Positions 36,411 through 44,923 of a stretch of DNA of 64,000 bases are shown piece by piece (positions within the stretch are counted from its first letter, which is position 1; each line of letters starts with the position of its first letter). The position numbers and the translations under genes were made by a program. Below the pieces are notes generated by a model, which worked only from the letters and a program-made list of their open reading frames with translations, did no database searches and was not told the DNA's origin. Source of the stretch: Crocinitomicaceae bacterium (GTDB lineage: Bacteria > Bacteroidota > Bacteroidia > Flavobacteriales_D > Crocinitomicaceae); the NCBI GenBank assembly GCA_020635955.1, contig JACJYW010000007.1:1-64000 (forward strand). The letters run 5' to 3'.

Positions 36411-36866
36411 TCACAAAGTGCCACAATCGCAAGAAAAATCTATATTCGGGAAGTTCTTTTCGAGTTCCGTTAACAATAAAGAGCGAATAATTTGCGCTGC
36501 GATTTCCAATTGATGTGTTTGTAACCCATCAAATTTCTCAAGAATTTCTCCGTCAATTCCAAAATGAGTGACTTTAAGTCTTTGAAGAGAGCCCTCAGAA
36601 AAATAGGAAATTGATAATACATAATGTACGCCTTGGAACCACAAAAATATCACATCTTCTTCAAAACCTGCTTCTTCCGTAGAATAACTAAACTTATCTT
36701 GATTTGATTCTCCGAGCGAAGGATTCAATACTTTCAAAGAGTCAATTATTTGGTTTGATTCGATTTCAGAACTTGTATAATCAATATTGCATATTGAACT
36801 CAATTCACCTCCAAAATTGCATGACGCAAAAACAAAAGCAAGGATAATAATCATATATTTCTTCAT
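36411..36866 (-). CDS. Candidate lipoprotein immunity protein for the second Rhs cassette
   Basis: This 151-residue lipoprotein (MKKYMIIILAFVFASC, Cys16) has a small domain of unknown family with a C-terminal CDCGTL. It begins seven bases after the Rhs stop on the same strand. A periplasmic lipoprotein inhibitor fits a membrane- or periplasm-acting toxin such as a phospholipase. Inference from position only. Confidence 0.55.
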   Translation of the reverse strand: MKKYMIIILAFVFASCNFGGELSSICNIDYTSSEIESNQIIDSLKVLNPSLGESNQDKFSYSTEEAGFEEDVIFLWFQGVHYVLSISYFSEGSLQRLKVTHFGIDGEILEKFDGLQTHQLEIAAQIIRSLLLTELEKNFPNIDFSCDCGTL

Positions 36867-36873
36867 TAATAAA

Positions 36874-37926
36874 TTAATTTTGTCCTGTTGTTATCCTTGA
36901 CCAACCTTCGCTATTCATATAATCGGAATCCAAAAACATTTGCGTTTCTTTCTTTAATCTAGCGTTTTGTTCTTCTTGTCTTATTACATTGTATTTGTGC
37001 CCCACCACTATCATAAAAGCTAACTTCACAAGTTTCGCATTGCTTCCTTCCTGATCAGATATAGGTTGCCCCGTTTTGCTATCTTTTCCACCATTTCTGT
37101 ATTTTTTAAGGACAACTTCAGCATCAGAAACGAGTTGTTGGTCTACCGGCAAGACATCCAAGTTACTCCATGCGTCACTTGCTCCAACCGCACCTTTTTC
37201 ATCATATCCTTTGTCGTGATTGTAAGCAGCAACGTCTAATTCATCTAATGGCTCCCTTCTATAGTCTGGTATTTTCTTCCCGTTAACAACTGCCGTTGGA
37301 TTATCAGGACCAATATAAATTGAACCAAACATATTGTTTTGACCTAATGGCATCACTTCATTGTCTCCAGACACATAGTCACCGTTGTAATCTCTTCGCA
37401 CGTTAAGTACATTACCTTCTTTATCTTTATATTGATATTGCACCGTTCCCATTTCTCCTGTGGTTGTACCCTCTTGCATTGGTTTCATAGTTTCTCCGGT
37501 ACTTTTATTAGTATAAGTTTTTGTTGTTGTCATGGTGTTTTCGCTCGTCCATTGTTGTTGATACTGAACGCTAACATTGTGTTTTTTCTCAATTAAAGTT
37601 GCCGTTTGTGTTTCAGCATCAAATTCGTAAACATAAATCCATTCTTCTAAACCATCAATATCAATTGCCCAAATGGGTTTATTTCCAGCAAATTGATACG
37701 GTGTGTACCAAGGATAATTTCCCGATAATGGGTCAGTACTCAAGAATTTACCTAATCTAGCGTTATATATTCTAAATCCATAATCATAAATATTTCCATT
37801 CCCTGAAATCTCATCATCTTTCTCCTTTCCATTGAAGGAGTAGCGGTAGTCAAATTCCCAATACAGAATATTTAATAGTTGTTGATGAATAAATTTAGAT
37901 TTTGTATTCTCCTGTAAATTCACCAA
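36874..37926 (-). CDS. Orphan Rhs C-terminal cassette with phospholipase A2-like tip
   Basis: A 350-residue ORF (TTG start, true start uncertain) with the RHS-associated core after about 26 residues (YRYSFNGKEKDDEISGNGN...YGFRIYNARLGKFLSTDP...PYQFAGNKPIWAIDIDGLEEW). The variable tip (about 100-350) carries LDVAAYNHDKGYDEKGA, with His237-Asp238. That HD pair in an (A/C)-x-x-H-D-x-x-Y-D setting resembles phospholipase A2-like toxins and the parvovirus VP1 type. A lipoprotein gene follows at once as the likely antidote. Like its partner it lacks the Rhs shell. Confidence 0.65.
   Translation of the reverse strand: MVNLQENTKSKFIHQQLLNILYWEFDYRYSFNGKEKDDEISGNGNIYDYGFRIYNARLGKFLSTDPLSGNYPWYTPYQFAGNKPIWAIDIDGLEEWIYVYEFDAETQTATLIEKKHNVSVQYQQQWTSENTMTTTKTYTNKSTGETMKPMQEGTTTGEMGTVQYQYKDKEGNVLNVRRDYNGDYVSGDNEVMPLGQNNMFGSIYIGPDNPTAVVNGKKIPDYRREPLDELDVAAYNHDKGYDEKGAVGASDAWSNLDVLPVDQQLVSDAEVVLKKYRNGGKDSKTGQPISDQEGSNAKLVKLAFMIVVGHKYNVIRQEEQNARLKKETQMFLDSDYMNSEGWSRITTGQN
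37797..37848 (-). repeat. 52-bp inverted repeat, right copy
   Basis: Exact inverted copy of 34770-34821, in the same position of the second Rhs gene. The two copies bound a 3-kb segment holding both toxin tips and both candidate immunity genes. Confidence 0.95.
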
Positions 37927-37931
37927 TAAAA

Positions 37932-38225
37932 ATGGAAAATCAAAATCTGGAAAAAATTTTATTGAAACTATGCGAAATTGAAAACCTATGCAGAGGAATT
38001 CAGCATTTCTATAAGGATATTTTAACTATAGATGAAGCGGCAAATTATACTGGATTGCAAAAGAGTTATTTATACAAACTTTGTTCAGAAAGGAAGATCC
38101 CACATTACAAAAACTCTGGCAAAATGTTACGCTTCAAAAAAGAAGAATTAGCAGAATTTCAATTAAGGAATAGGGTAAGCACCATTAAGGAGCTTGATCT
38201 TGAATTATATAAGTACATGAAATAA
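37932..38225 (+). CDS. Excisionase-type helix-turn-helix protein
   Basis: This 97-residue DNA-binding protein has the HTH_17/excisionase domain (ILTIDEAANYTGLQKSYLYKLCSERKIPHYKNSGKMLRFKKEEL). The ATG at 37932 is preferred over an in-frame TTG at 37902. It starts beside the 5' end of the second Rhs gene on the opposite strand. Such proteins serve mobile elements in Bacteroidetes as directionality factors or regulators; no integrase is visible here. Confidence 0.8.
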   Translation: MENQNLEKILLKLCEIENLCRGIQHFYKDILTIDEAANYTGLQKSYLYKLCSERKIPHYKNSGKMLRFKKEELAEFQLRNRVSTIKELDLELYKYMK

Positions 38226-38323
38226 CAAAATAAATTAAACGAAAGTTGCATCAATTATTTGGGTCGGCTTCTTAAAAATTATCGATTCTATCTACATTCA
38301 TTCTTATTGTAAAAATTTAAAAG

Positions 38324-38605
38324 ATGGAAGTAATTGTAATTGAATCATCAGCATTTGATGAATTGGAAAGAAGAATGATGAAAAGGTTTGAAAATGCTAT
38401 TCAAAAAGCCTTAGAAAATGCCATGAAAAATGAAAGAAAGGACGAAATTTGGTTAACGTCAGATGATGCACTTCAGGTTCTTGGATACCGGTCAAGAAAT
38501 ACGCTTTACAACTTGAGGCAGAATGGCAGCATAGAAGCTAAGAAGATCAATGGTCGTTTGCGGTACAATTATGTAGAATTGTTGGACTTTTTAAATTTCG
38601 AATGA
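38324..38605 (+). CDS. Second excisionase-type helix-turn-helix protein
   Basis: This 93-residue protein has an N-terminal coiled-coil-like helix (ELERRMMKRFENAIQKALENAM) and a winged HTH_17 domain (EIWLTSDDALQVLGYRSRNTLYNLRQNGSIEAKKINGRLRY). It is related in type to the gene 98 bases upstream but not a close copy. The pair looks like the remains of a mobile element. Confidence 0.78.
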   Translation: MEVIVIESSAFDELERRMMKRFENAIQKALENAMKNERKDEIWLTSDDALQVLGYRSRNTLYNLRQNGSIEAKKINGRLRYNYVELLDFLNFE

Positions 38606-38702
38606 ACACAAAATCCGGCGTAAGCCTTCTAAGCAGGCGGCTGAATTGTGTAAAATCAGATTGTTATCCAAACATAAAAGCAGTAACTGTTTCTTCAAAG
38701 TA

Positions 38703-38754
38703 GCTCGCGCTTGTTTGCAACGAGCGCGCAACCTATGTAGGCGTTTGTAACGCC
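38703..38754. repeat. REP-like palindromes, 3' side of the RAYT gene
   Basis: GCTCG...TTTGCAA-CGAGC at 38704-38725 and GGCGTT-TGT-AACGCC at 38740-38754. They mirror the palindromes on the other side of the transposase gene. Confidence 0.75.
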
Positions 38755-38757
38755 AAA

Positions 38758-39309
38758 TCACCATAGGGGTGAAACTTCAATATTCAATAAAGGATCTTCT
38801 TCCTCATAAGCAAGATAGCTACTGTTCAACCAATCTCTCTCATTTTGCACAAATCCTGCATCAACAGGATTATAATGAATATACCGTACCCTTTGTTCTC
38901 TTTTTTGTTTGGTATCCAGGATAACAGGATGAAAACCATCTTGCCAGAGCTTGTAATTCTCAGCCCTACCCGATCTTTTTGCTTCAAATTGGAATTTCTT
39001 CAGCATCCATTCACTTCTACTTTCCCCTTGATCTTGTATAGCTTCAATAAGTCGCTTTGAAGTGAATTTTTTAAAATCTCTGACAATATCGCTTAACTCT
39101 TTATCCTGAGAGCTGACAATCAAATGTATGTGATTTGTCATATAGACATAAGCATGTACCGTCAAGCCCTTATTTTCTATACAATAAGCGAGTGATTCAT
39201 TCAATATATCATGATATCTCCTTCGAATGAACAGATCTACCCAACCAACAGTCGTCATGGTTATGAATGTTGGGACAGTATTGTCTACGACTTTATAGCG
39301 TTCAGACAT
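38758..39309 (-). CDS. REP-associated tyrosine transposase (RAYT, Y1 family)
   Basis: This 183-residue Y1-type HUH transposase has VPTFITMTTVGWVDLF, the HUH motif in YVYMTNHIHLIV, the catalytic Tyr region EAKRSGRAENYKLWQDGFHPVIL and RYIHYNPVDAGFV. Such RAYTs mobilise or maintain REP palindromes as single-strand hairpins. REP-like palindromes flank the gene on both sides. The length is usual and the motifs are intact, so it is probably active. Confidence 0.92.
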   Translation of the reverse strand: MSERYKVVDNTVPTFITMTTVGWVDLFIRRRYHDILNESLAYCIENKGLTVHAYVYMTNHIHLIVSSQDKELSDIVRDFKKFTSKRLIEAIQDQGESRSEWMLKKFQFEAKRSGRAENYKLWQDGFHPVILDTKQKREQRVRYIHYNPVDAGFVQNERDWLNSSYLAYEEEDPLLNIEVSPLW

Positions 39310-39352
39310 AATCGAAAGATATTAAATACTTATAAATTAGGTTCATTATGTT

Positions 39353-39394
39353 GCGTTGCAAACGCTTTGATAGTAGGCACTCGTTGCAAACGAG
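39353..39394. repeat. REP-like palindromes, 5' side of the RAYT gene
   Basis: GCGTT-GCA-AACGC (39353-39365) and CTCGTT-GCA-AACGAG (39380-39394). Same TT-GCA-AA core with different compensating arms. Confidence 0.8.
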
Positions 39395-39426
39395 CGCCAG
39401 TGTGCGCGGGGAAGAGAAAAAAAAAG

Positions 39427-39449
39427 GCCGGGCAGTAGAACTGCCCGGC
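39427..39449 (-). terminator. Terminator of the 39475 lipoprotein gene
   Basis: Perfect stem GCCGGGCAG / CTGCCCGGC with a five-base loop, followed on the minus strand by a long T run (39418-39425). Confidence 0.85.
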
Positions 39450-39474
39450 TCACAATTTTATCTATAGGAAATTC

Positions 39475-40395
39475 TTATTCGATCACAAGATTAGTGGCAA
39501 CATCTCCGTAAGGGATAACCATAGGATCATCACTATAAGGATCATCACACCAAACTCTTCCGAATTTAGCATCTACTTTCACCACAGTTGTATTGGTATA
39601 AGAACCAACCCAAGGAGCTTGAACAGCATCACCAGCTTTAACAGTTGGCATAACCGGAACTGGAGTACAATCTGCTTTAGCATAGATCTTCATTGTTCCA
39701 CCCCATCCAATGGTCAACACCTGATCACCTTCAGCTCTTACCACGGTTACATTTTTAACTTTACCACCATCTTTAGCAGCAACAGTAGTTCCTGGTTCCC
39801 AAGCTGATTTCAATACGTGGAAAGTTCCTGGCTCAATTTTATATGTAGCCTGACCAATTCCAATACCGTCATTTGTTGTAGCAGGATTATCCCATTTAAG
39901 ATCTAAATAGTTAACTACCGGCGCAGCAGGATCAGCATCATCCACTACAATAGCTCTTTGCATTCCTGAACCAGTTTGCCACCATGTAAGGATAACATCC
40001 CCTTTTTTAGTAGTTTGGCTAGGCTTGATAGGAATGATCATATAGTTAGGAATATCAACTCCTTTTTCAGTCATGAAATCAACTTTTGATGTTTGATCTC
40101 CAACTTCAGCTAATGTTTGTTTGTAAAAAATGAAGGTCACCTGATCACCACCTTTTTCAGTGGCATCAACCTGCCAGTTTTTAGATGGAGAAAGTACGAT
40201 ATCTCCAGCAGATGCACTTAATCCAACCATTGGAAAATCAGGGAACGGATCGATCTCACTTCTACCAGCTGTTGCATCAGCTGTTTCAGTTGTATCTGCA
40301 TTATCATTTGAATCATGTTCAGTAGATTCTTCACTACCTCCACAAGAAGCCATTGCGAATACAAGGATTCCGGGAATTAAAAATTTCATTTTCAT
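39475..40395 (-). CDS. Lipoprotein of unknown function
   Basis: This 306-residue lipoprotein (lipobox VFAMASC, Cys18) has an acidic Ser/Thr/Asp linker to about residue 47. A beta-rich periplasmic or surface domain follows, with repeated Trp/Gly turns (SPSKNWQVDATEKGGDQVTF, GDVILTWWQTGSGMQRA, QAPWVGSYTNTTVVKVDAKFGRVW). The C-terminal part resembles a Tudor/SH3-like barrel. No family recognised. Monocistronic with its own terminator. Confidence 0.7.
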   Translation of the reverse strand: MKMKFLIPGILVFAMASCGGSEESTEHDSNDNADTTETADATAGRSEIDPFPDFPMVGLSASAGDIVLSPSKNWQVDATEKGGDQVTFIFYKQTLAEVGDQTSKVDFMTEKGVDIPNYMIIPIKPSQTTKKGDVILTWWQTGSGMQRAIVVDDADPAAPVVNYLDLKWDNPATTNDGIGIGQATYKIEPGTFHVLKSAWEPGTTVAAKDGGKVKNVTVVRAEGDQVLTIGWGGTMKIYAKADCTPVPVMPTVKAGDAVQAPWVGSYTNTTVVKVDAKFGRVWCDDPYSDDPMVIPYGDVATNLVIE

Positions 40396-40490
40396 TTAGG
40401 TTTCTTTTTAAAATTGAGCTGACCAAATTAACACAAAATCTACAATGTAAAATCTGTGCAATTAATTGGTAATGAAAAAGTAATCTATAA

Positions 40491-41768
40491 TTAAAGAAGC
40501 GGAATGAGTTGTTCCAATTTTATTCCGCGTGATCCTTTCAGCAAAATCAACTGGTTAGAATAATTGACGATACCGCTATCGATCAAATCATGCACATTAT
40601 TAAAATGCGTGAAATCCGAAGTAGTTTTCGAAAATTCTGCACCTACCAAAATGGCCTCAATTTTCTTTTCGTTAAGCAGATCAACTATTTTTTGATGTTC
40701 TGTTTGTGAAATTGGACCTAATTCGAGCATATCTCCTAGTATGGCTAACTTACTTGAATGCTCTACCTCAGCAAAACTGTTGATAGCCGCAGCCATTGAT
40801 GTTGCATTAGCATTGTAACAGTCAACGATCAGGGTGTTTTTATCTGTCTCCTGAACCTGAGAACGGTTATTAGAAGGTGTGTATTCTTCTAAAGCGTGAT
40901 TAATGTCATCACGGTCAATTTCGAAATAATCTCCAATGGTTATGGCTGCCAAAAAATTGGTGAAATTGTATCTGCCCACCAATTTCGTTTTGATCTCGGG
41001 AGATCGGTATCCGTCTTTTTGCCAACTCAAAACCACAAAAGGTGTTAGTCTTAACAATTCTCCCTGCACATCTCCCCTTTCAACACCATAAGTAACATTC
41101 TCCACATCTGGTAAATGCATGATCAGTGTTGGATCTTCAGCATTCACAAAGATCTTTCCGTCCACTGAATCAATCCATCTATACAATTCGGTTTTTGTTT
41201 TGATCACGCCTTCAAGGGACCCAAATCCTTCTATATGTGCAGCACCTACATTGGTAATAATTCCATAATTTGGTTCAGCAATTTCAGCAAGCTCTTGGAT
41301 ATCGCCTGGTTTGTTGGCCCCCATTTCAATCACAGCAAAATCATGTTCAGCTGTCAATCTTAAAAGGGTAAATGGAACACCCAAATGATTATTCAGATTC
41401 CCTTCAGTGATCAAAAGATTGTATTTCTTTGCTAAAACAGCACCGATCAATTCTTTGGTGGTAGTTTTTCCATTACTGCCTGTAATTCCTAAAACGGGAA
41501 TATCAAACTGCTTACGGTGGAAATTGGCCAGATCCTGCAGTGTTTTAAGAACATTATCAACTAGAATGCATTTTTCATTCACTGCATACTGCTGTTCATC
41601 AACAACTGCATAACTACATCCTTCTTCAATCGCTTTTGATGCAAACTCATTGCCATTGAAATTTGCCCCTTTCAATGCAAAGAAAATGGCGCCATTATCC
41701 AGTTTTCTGGTATCCGTTGTGATACCATTGGATTTCAAAAAAAGTTGGTGTAATTCAGAAATTGTCAT
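40491..41768 (-). CDS. murF: UDP-MurNAc-tripeptide--D-Ala-D-Ala ligase
   Basis: This 425-residue Mur ligase adds D-Ala-D-Ala to the peptidoglycan precursor in the cytoplasm. It has the N-terminal substrate domain (GITTDTRKLDNGAIFFALKGANFNG), ATP loop GITGSNGKTTTKELI, EMGANKPGDI, TNVGAAHIEGFGSLEGV and DCYNANATSM. Its start overlaps the end of the upstream barrel-like gene by four bases. In Flavobacterium murF sits by gldJ; here the two are 39 kb apart. Confidence 0.95.
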   Translation of the reverse strand: MTISELHQLFLKSNGITTDTRKLDNGAIFFALKGANFNGNEFASKAIEEGCSYAVVDEQQYAVNEKCILVDNVLKTLQDLANFHRKQFDIPVLGITGSNGKTTTKELIGAVLAKKYNLLITEGNLNNHLGVPFTLLRLTAEHDFAVIEMGANKPGDIQELAEIAEPNYGIITNVGAAHIEGFGSLEGVIKTKTELYRWIDSVDGKIFVNAEDPTLIMHLPDVENVTYGVERGDVQGELLRLTPFVVLSWQKDGYRSPEIKTKLVGRYNFTNFLAAITIGDYFEIDRDDINHALEEYTPSNNRSQVQETDKNTLIVDCYNANATSMAAAINSFAEVEHSSKLAILGDMLELGPISQTEHQKIVDLLNEKKIEAILVGAEFSKTTSDFTHFNNVHDLIDSGIVNYSNQLILLKGSRGIKLEQLIPLL

Positions 41769-42463
41769 TCTTTGGATCCGATAAAGTAGAACAGACCCAA
41801 GTTAAACATAAACTGGTCAACTTTCAACTTTCCTAATGGAACATCATTTCCAAGTTGTGCAGGATGCAGAAGAGATCTTGAATAGATCAGATATGCATTG
41901 ATCCCCATTTTTTCTTTGAATTGCCAATTGTACATTACCCCCAATTTCAAATCAAGAAAAGCAGTTGGCGCTTCATTGTATGAATAATTGACATCCTCAT
42001 CTACCACAGTTCCTGAGCCCGATTGATAGTGTCCAGTATTACTTCCCGCAACGGGAATTCCAAAAGAAAACCCTATTATCGGATACAATCTGGTAGAATC
42101 CATCACTTTCAAACCTCCATAACCTCCAATTTCTAACCATTGTTGACTTACAACTCCTGAATCTGACGTCCATCCAAAAAAATCACCGGTCGTATTCTCA
42201 AAGGAATAATCCATTTTATAGCTGGCTGCATAAAACTCGTGTCTCAGCTTTTTTCTGCGATAAGTATACCCAACTCCGTATCTGGCAATGTGATAGAATT
42301 TACTATCCATTTGATTCCATTCAGTTACTGTTCGTTGAGTATAATGAGGTGCATAGAACGAATATCCTCCAATCAACTGAAGTTCATGTCCTTTTTCAGG
42401 ATCCTGTCCAAATCCAATGACCGTGCAAAAGATCAGGAGACCGAATACAATTTTCTTAATCAT
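41765..42463 (-). CDS. Exported outer-membrane-barrel-like protein
   Basis: This 232-residue protein has a signal peptide (FGLLIFCTVIGFGQ). The rest alternates aromatic and polar residues as in an outer-membrane beta barrel (HELQLIGGYSFYAPHY, IARYGVGYTYRRKKLRHEFYAASYKMDYSF, AFLDLKLGVMYNWQFKEKMGINAYLIYSRSL) and ends with an aromatic strand. It lies one base from pgk and overlaps murF, so it is embedded in a housekeeping operon. Function unknown. Confidence 0.75.
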   Translation of the reverse strand: MIKKIVFGLLIFCTVIGFGQDPEKGHELQLIGGYSFYAPHYTQRTVTEWNQMDSKFYHIARYGVGYTYRRKKLRHEFYAASYKMDYSFENTTGDFFGWTSDSGVVSQQWLEIGGYGGLKVMDSTRLYPIIGFSFGIPVAGSNTGHYQSGSGTVVDEDVNYSYNEAPTAFLDLKLGVMYNWQFKEKMGINAYLIYSRSLLHPAQLGNDVPLGKLKVDQFMFNLGLFYFIGSKE

Positions 42464-42464
42464 C

Positions 42465-43661
42465 TTAATTTTCTAAAATGGCAGCAATTCCGGGAAGAGT
42501 CTTTCCTTCAAGGTATTCTAACATAGCTCCTCCACCTGTAGAAACGTGACTCACCTCATCTGCCAGATCAAACATATTTACAGCTGCAACACTATCACCT
42601 CCACCTACAAGTGAAAAGGCTCCTTTTTTCGTTGCTGCAGCAACGGCTAAAGCAATTTCTTTTGTTCCTTCCTGGAAGTTAGAAAGTTCAAAAACTCCCA
42701 TTGGACCGTTCCATAGGATCAATTTAGAATCCATGATGACTTTTTTGAAATCAGAGATCGATTCTTCTGCGATATCTAATCCCATCCATCCAGCGTCAAT
42801 TTTATCAATGGCTACCGTTTTGGTATTGGCATCATTTGAAAAAGCATCTGCTTCCACTGTATCTACAGGAATTAGCAGGTTTACCCCTTTCTTTTTTGCT
42901 TGTTCTATAATTTCTTTTGCCGTTTTGATGTAATCATCTTCTACAAGAGAATTACCGATATTTCCACCCATGGCTTTGACAAAAGTGTAAGCCATTCCGC
43001 CTCCAATGATCAGATTATCTACTTTATCTAACAAGTTTGTTATAATGGTGATCTTAGAAGATACTTTAGCGCCACCAACAATAGCCGTTAAAGGCTTTTC
43101 AGTTGAATTCAATACCTGATCAACACTATCAATTTCTTTCTCGATCAGATAACCAAACATTTTATCATTAGGAAAGCATTTGGCGATCACTGCTGTTGAA
43201 GCATGAGCACGGTGAGCTGTTCCGAAAGCGTCATTGATATAACAATCCCCATATTTAGCCAATTGTTCTGCCATTTCCATACTCCCCTTTTCTTCACCCT
43301 CATAAAATCTTAGATTTTCAAGCAATAGAATCTCTCCAGGTTGAAGATCTGAAGACGTTTTAAACGCCTCGGTTCCCAAACAATCATTAGCAAACTTAAC
43401 GGGCTTTCCAACAGCTTTCTCCACTGCAGAAACAATGTGCTTCAACGAATATTTATCCTGAGGCACACCATCTGGACGTCCTAAATGAGACATCAACACA
43501 ACACTTCCTCCATTATCCAATACTTTATTGATAGTTGGGATTGCAGCCGTAATTCTGGTATCATCTGTAACAGCCAGGGTTGTTTTGTCTAGAGGAACAT
43601 TGAAGTCTACTCTGATCAATGCTCGTTTACCGTTAAAGTCGTAAGTTGAAATATTGTTCAT
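42465..43661 (-). CDS. pgk: Phosphoglycerate kinase
   Basis: This 398-residue glycolytic enzyme transfers phosphate from 1,3-bisphosphoglycerate to ADP. Motifs: [73 protein letters not shown] and [18 protein letters not shown]. The ATG at 43661 gives the standard N terminus; an in-frame upstream codon at 43697 lies above the -7 promoter element (43680-43687). Confidence 0.97.
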   Translation of the reverse strand: MNNISTYDFNGKRALIRVDFNVPLDKTTLAVTDDTRITAAIPTINKVLDNGGSVVLMSHLGRPDGVPQDKYSLKHIVSAVEKAVGKPVKFANDCLGTEAFKTSSDLQPGEILLLENLRFYEGEEKGSMEMAEQLAKYGDCYINDAFGTAHRAHASTAVIAKCFPNDKMFGYLIEKEIDSVDQVLNSTEKPLTAIVGGAKVSSKITIITNLLDKVDNLIIGGGMAYTFVKAMGGNIGNSLVEDDYIKTAKEIIEQAKKKGVNLLIPVDTVEADAFSNDANTKTVAIDKIDAGWMGLDIAEESISDFKKVIMDSKLILWNGPMGVFELSNFQEGTKEIALAVAAATKKGAFSLVGGGDSVAAVNMFDLADEVSHVSTGGGAMLEYLEGKTLPGIAAILEN

Positions 43662-43679
43662 GCTAAAGTTTAAGTTCTG

Positions 43680-43687
43680 CAAAGATA
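43680..43687 (-). promoter_or_regulatory. -7 promoter element of pgk
   Basis: Minus-strand TATCTTTG, exact TAnnTTTG match, 18 bases before the pgk ATG. It supports the start at 43661. Confidence 0.6.
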
Positions 43688-43724
43688 TAGTTAGCAAAAA
43701 AAGGGCGAATAAAATTCAAGTTTT

Positions 43725-44063
43725 TTACGTTCCCAATCTGTTTGCCAACATCAAAAGACTAATCAAAAGACCAATAATTCCTGTATATAAACAAAGAAGG
43801 TACAGATAATTACTTTTTTCATTTTTAGTGCTTTCTGTATCAATGATCTCTTCAGCCAAATGATGCGCAACTTCCGATTTTTTCTTGCCAAAAAAATAAT
43901 GAACGAGAGCTACCAAGCTCGCAGGAACAGCAGCAGTAAGCATAAATCCTAATCCAAAACCAAAAAGATAAGCGGGGTCAGTTCTGGGCTGAACGTTCAA
44001 ACCATAAAGGACACCTACAAAAGTGATGATCAATGGGGAGAAATAGATGATCTTCTTCATCAA
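43725..44063 (-). CDS. Small membrane protein of unknown function
   Basis: This 112-residue protein has three membrane segments (IIYFSPLIITFVGVLYGLN, GFGLGFMLTAAVPASLVALVHYFF and YLYLLCLYTGIIGLLISLLML) and a charged loop (HHLAEEIIDTESTKNEKS). Its start overlaps the end of the DUF5777 gene by four bases. It probably belongs to the cytochrome/DUF5777 cluster. Confidence 0.7.
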   Translation of the reverse strand: MMKKIIYFSPLIITFVGVLYGLNVQPRTDPAYLFGFGLGFMLTAAVPASLVALVHYFFGKKKSEVAHHLAEEIIDTESTKNEKSNYLYLLCLYTGIIGLLISLLMLANRLGT

Positions 44064-44911
44064 AGCTTAAACCTTCTGTTAAACGTAAATCCAAATCTCC
44101 ATTGACCTTTACCCCAATTTGAAGTCGTCTCAGGAATAAAAAGATTTTCGTTCAATGATTTTGCGTTTGAAAAATGCAAGGCAAAAATGTGGCCTCCAGT
44201 AGTGATCTCAATTCCAAAACTCAATGGATCCTGATGATTTTCTGTTGGTAAACGATTGAAGGTGTAATTGTATTCCGCTAACAAGGCAATATTCTTTGTA
44301 AATCTTAGTCTACCTGAAGTTCCAACAAAATAAACCCCGTTAATTTGATCGTATTTTACATAATTCCTGTGATTATACCCGAAGTTTACCTGCCAGGTAA
44401 ATCTATTTCCAAATTTTCTGGTTACCAGTAATTGATTGGTAAAGATCATTCTATTCCAAAAGGTTGGGTAAGAAGCCAACGCGGTTGAATCATGAGATTG
44501 TTTCACATAGGAAAATGCAAATGAGCTAACAAAGGTTAAAGAAATTGGCATTCCCGAAGTTTTTTGCTGAAGGATGCTGTATTTAGCATACCCATCTAAC
44601 ATTTGTGTACGGGCCCCTACTCCCTTTGATCTTCCAATTCCTATATCCAAATTATCTATAATTCCATATTCGAAAGCAAATCGAACATCCGCAATGTTAT
44701 CAAAGCCAAAAAAATTATCTACCCCACCCGTTGCACCGGCTATATCACCAAACTTATGACCAATAATGAATTCCAAGGTGTTTTTTGGAAGCGTTTCGTT
44801 AGAGTGATTGTTAATGACCCTTGTTCCTGCAAAAGCTTCTGTTACTTTATCTTGTCCAAATCCATACCAGGTTGTTAGGACAAATAATGTTATGCTTAGT
44901 CTTTTAATCAT
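44060..44911 (-). CDS. DUF5777-family outer-membrane beta-barrel protein
   Basis: This 283-residue protein has a signal peptide (LSITLFVLTTWYGFGQ) and the DUF5777 pattern AFAGTRVINNHSNETLPKNTLEFIIGHKFGDIAG followed by barrel strands (DVRFAFEYGIIDNLDIGIGRS, WQVNFGYNHRNYV, WRFGFTFNRRF). The ATG at 44911 is preferred to the TTG at 44917. It lies between a dihaem cytochrome gene (12 bases) and a small membrane protein (overlap). In this arrangement the barrel may hold or serve the cytochrome at the outer membrane; that is inference. Confidence 0.82.
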   Translation of the reverse strand: MIKRLSITLFVLTTWYGFGQDKVTEAFAGTRVINNHSNETLPKNTLEFIIGHKFGDIAGATGGVDNFFGFDNIADVRFAFEYGIIDNLDIGIGRSKGVGARTQMLDGYAKYSILQQKTSGMPISLTFVSSFAFSYVKQSHDSTALASYPTFWNRMIFTNQLLVTRKFGNRFTWQVNFGYNHRNYVKYDQINGVYFVGTSGRLRFTKNIALLAEYNYTFNRLPTENHQDPLSFGIEITTGGHIFALHFSNAKSLNENLFIPETTSNWGKGQWRFGFTFNRRFKL

Positions 44912-44923
44912 TGACAATCTTTT

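Noticed and set aside
36265..36513. ORF on the plus strand between the Rhs cassettes
   Set aside because: It overlaps the REP-like palindrome and the end of the opposite-strand lipoprotein gene, and its translation has no coherent domain or signal.
34686..37926. Remains of one Rhs gene cut by an insertion
   Set aside because: The two genes have opposite orientation, different tips and the same core motif, so they are two cassettes and not halves of one gene.
38758..39309. IS200/IS605 insertion sequence
   Set aside because: It is a Y1 transposase, but with the RAYT-type motifs and REP palindromes on both sides and no IS ends or tnpB.
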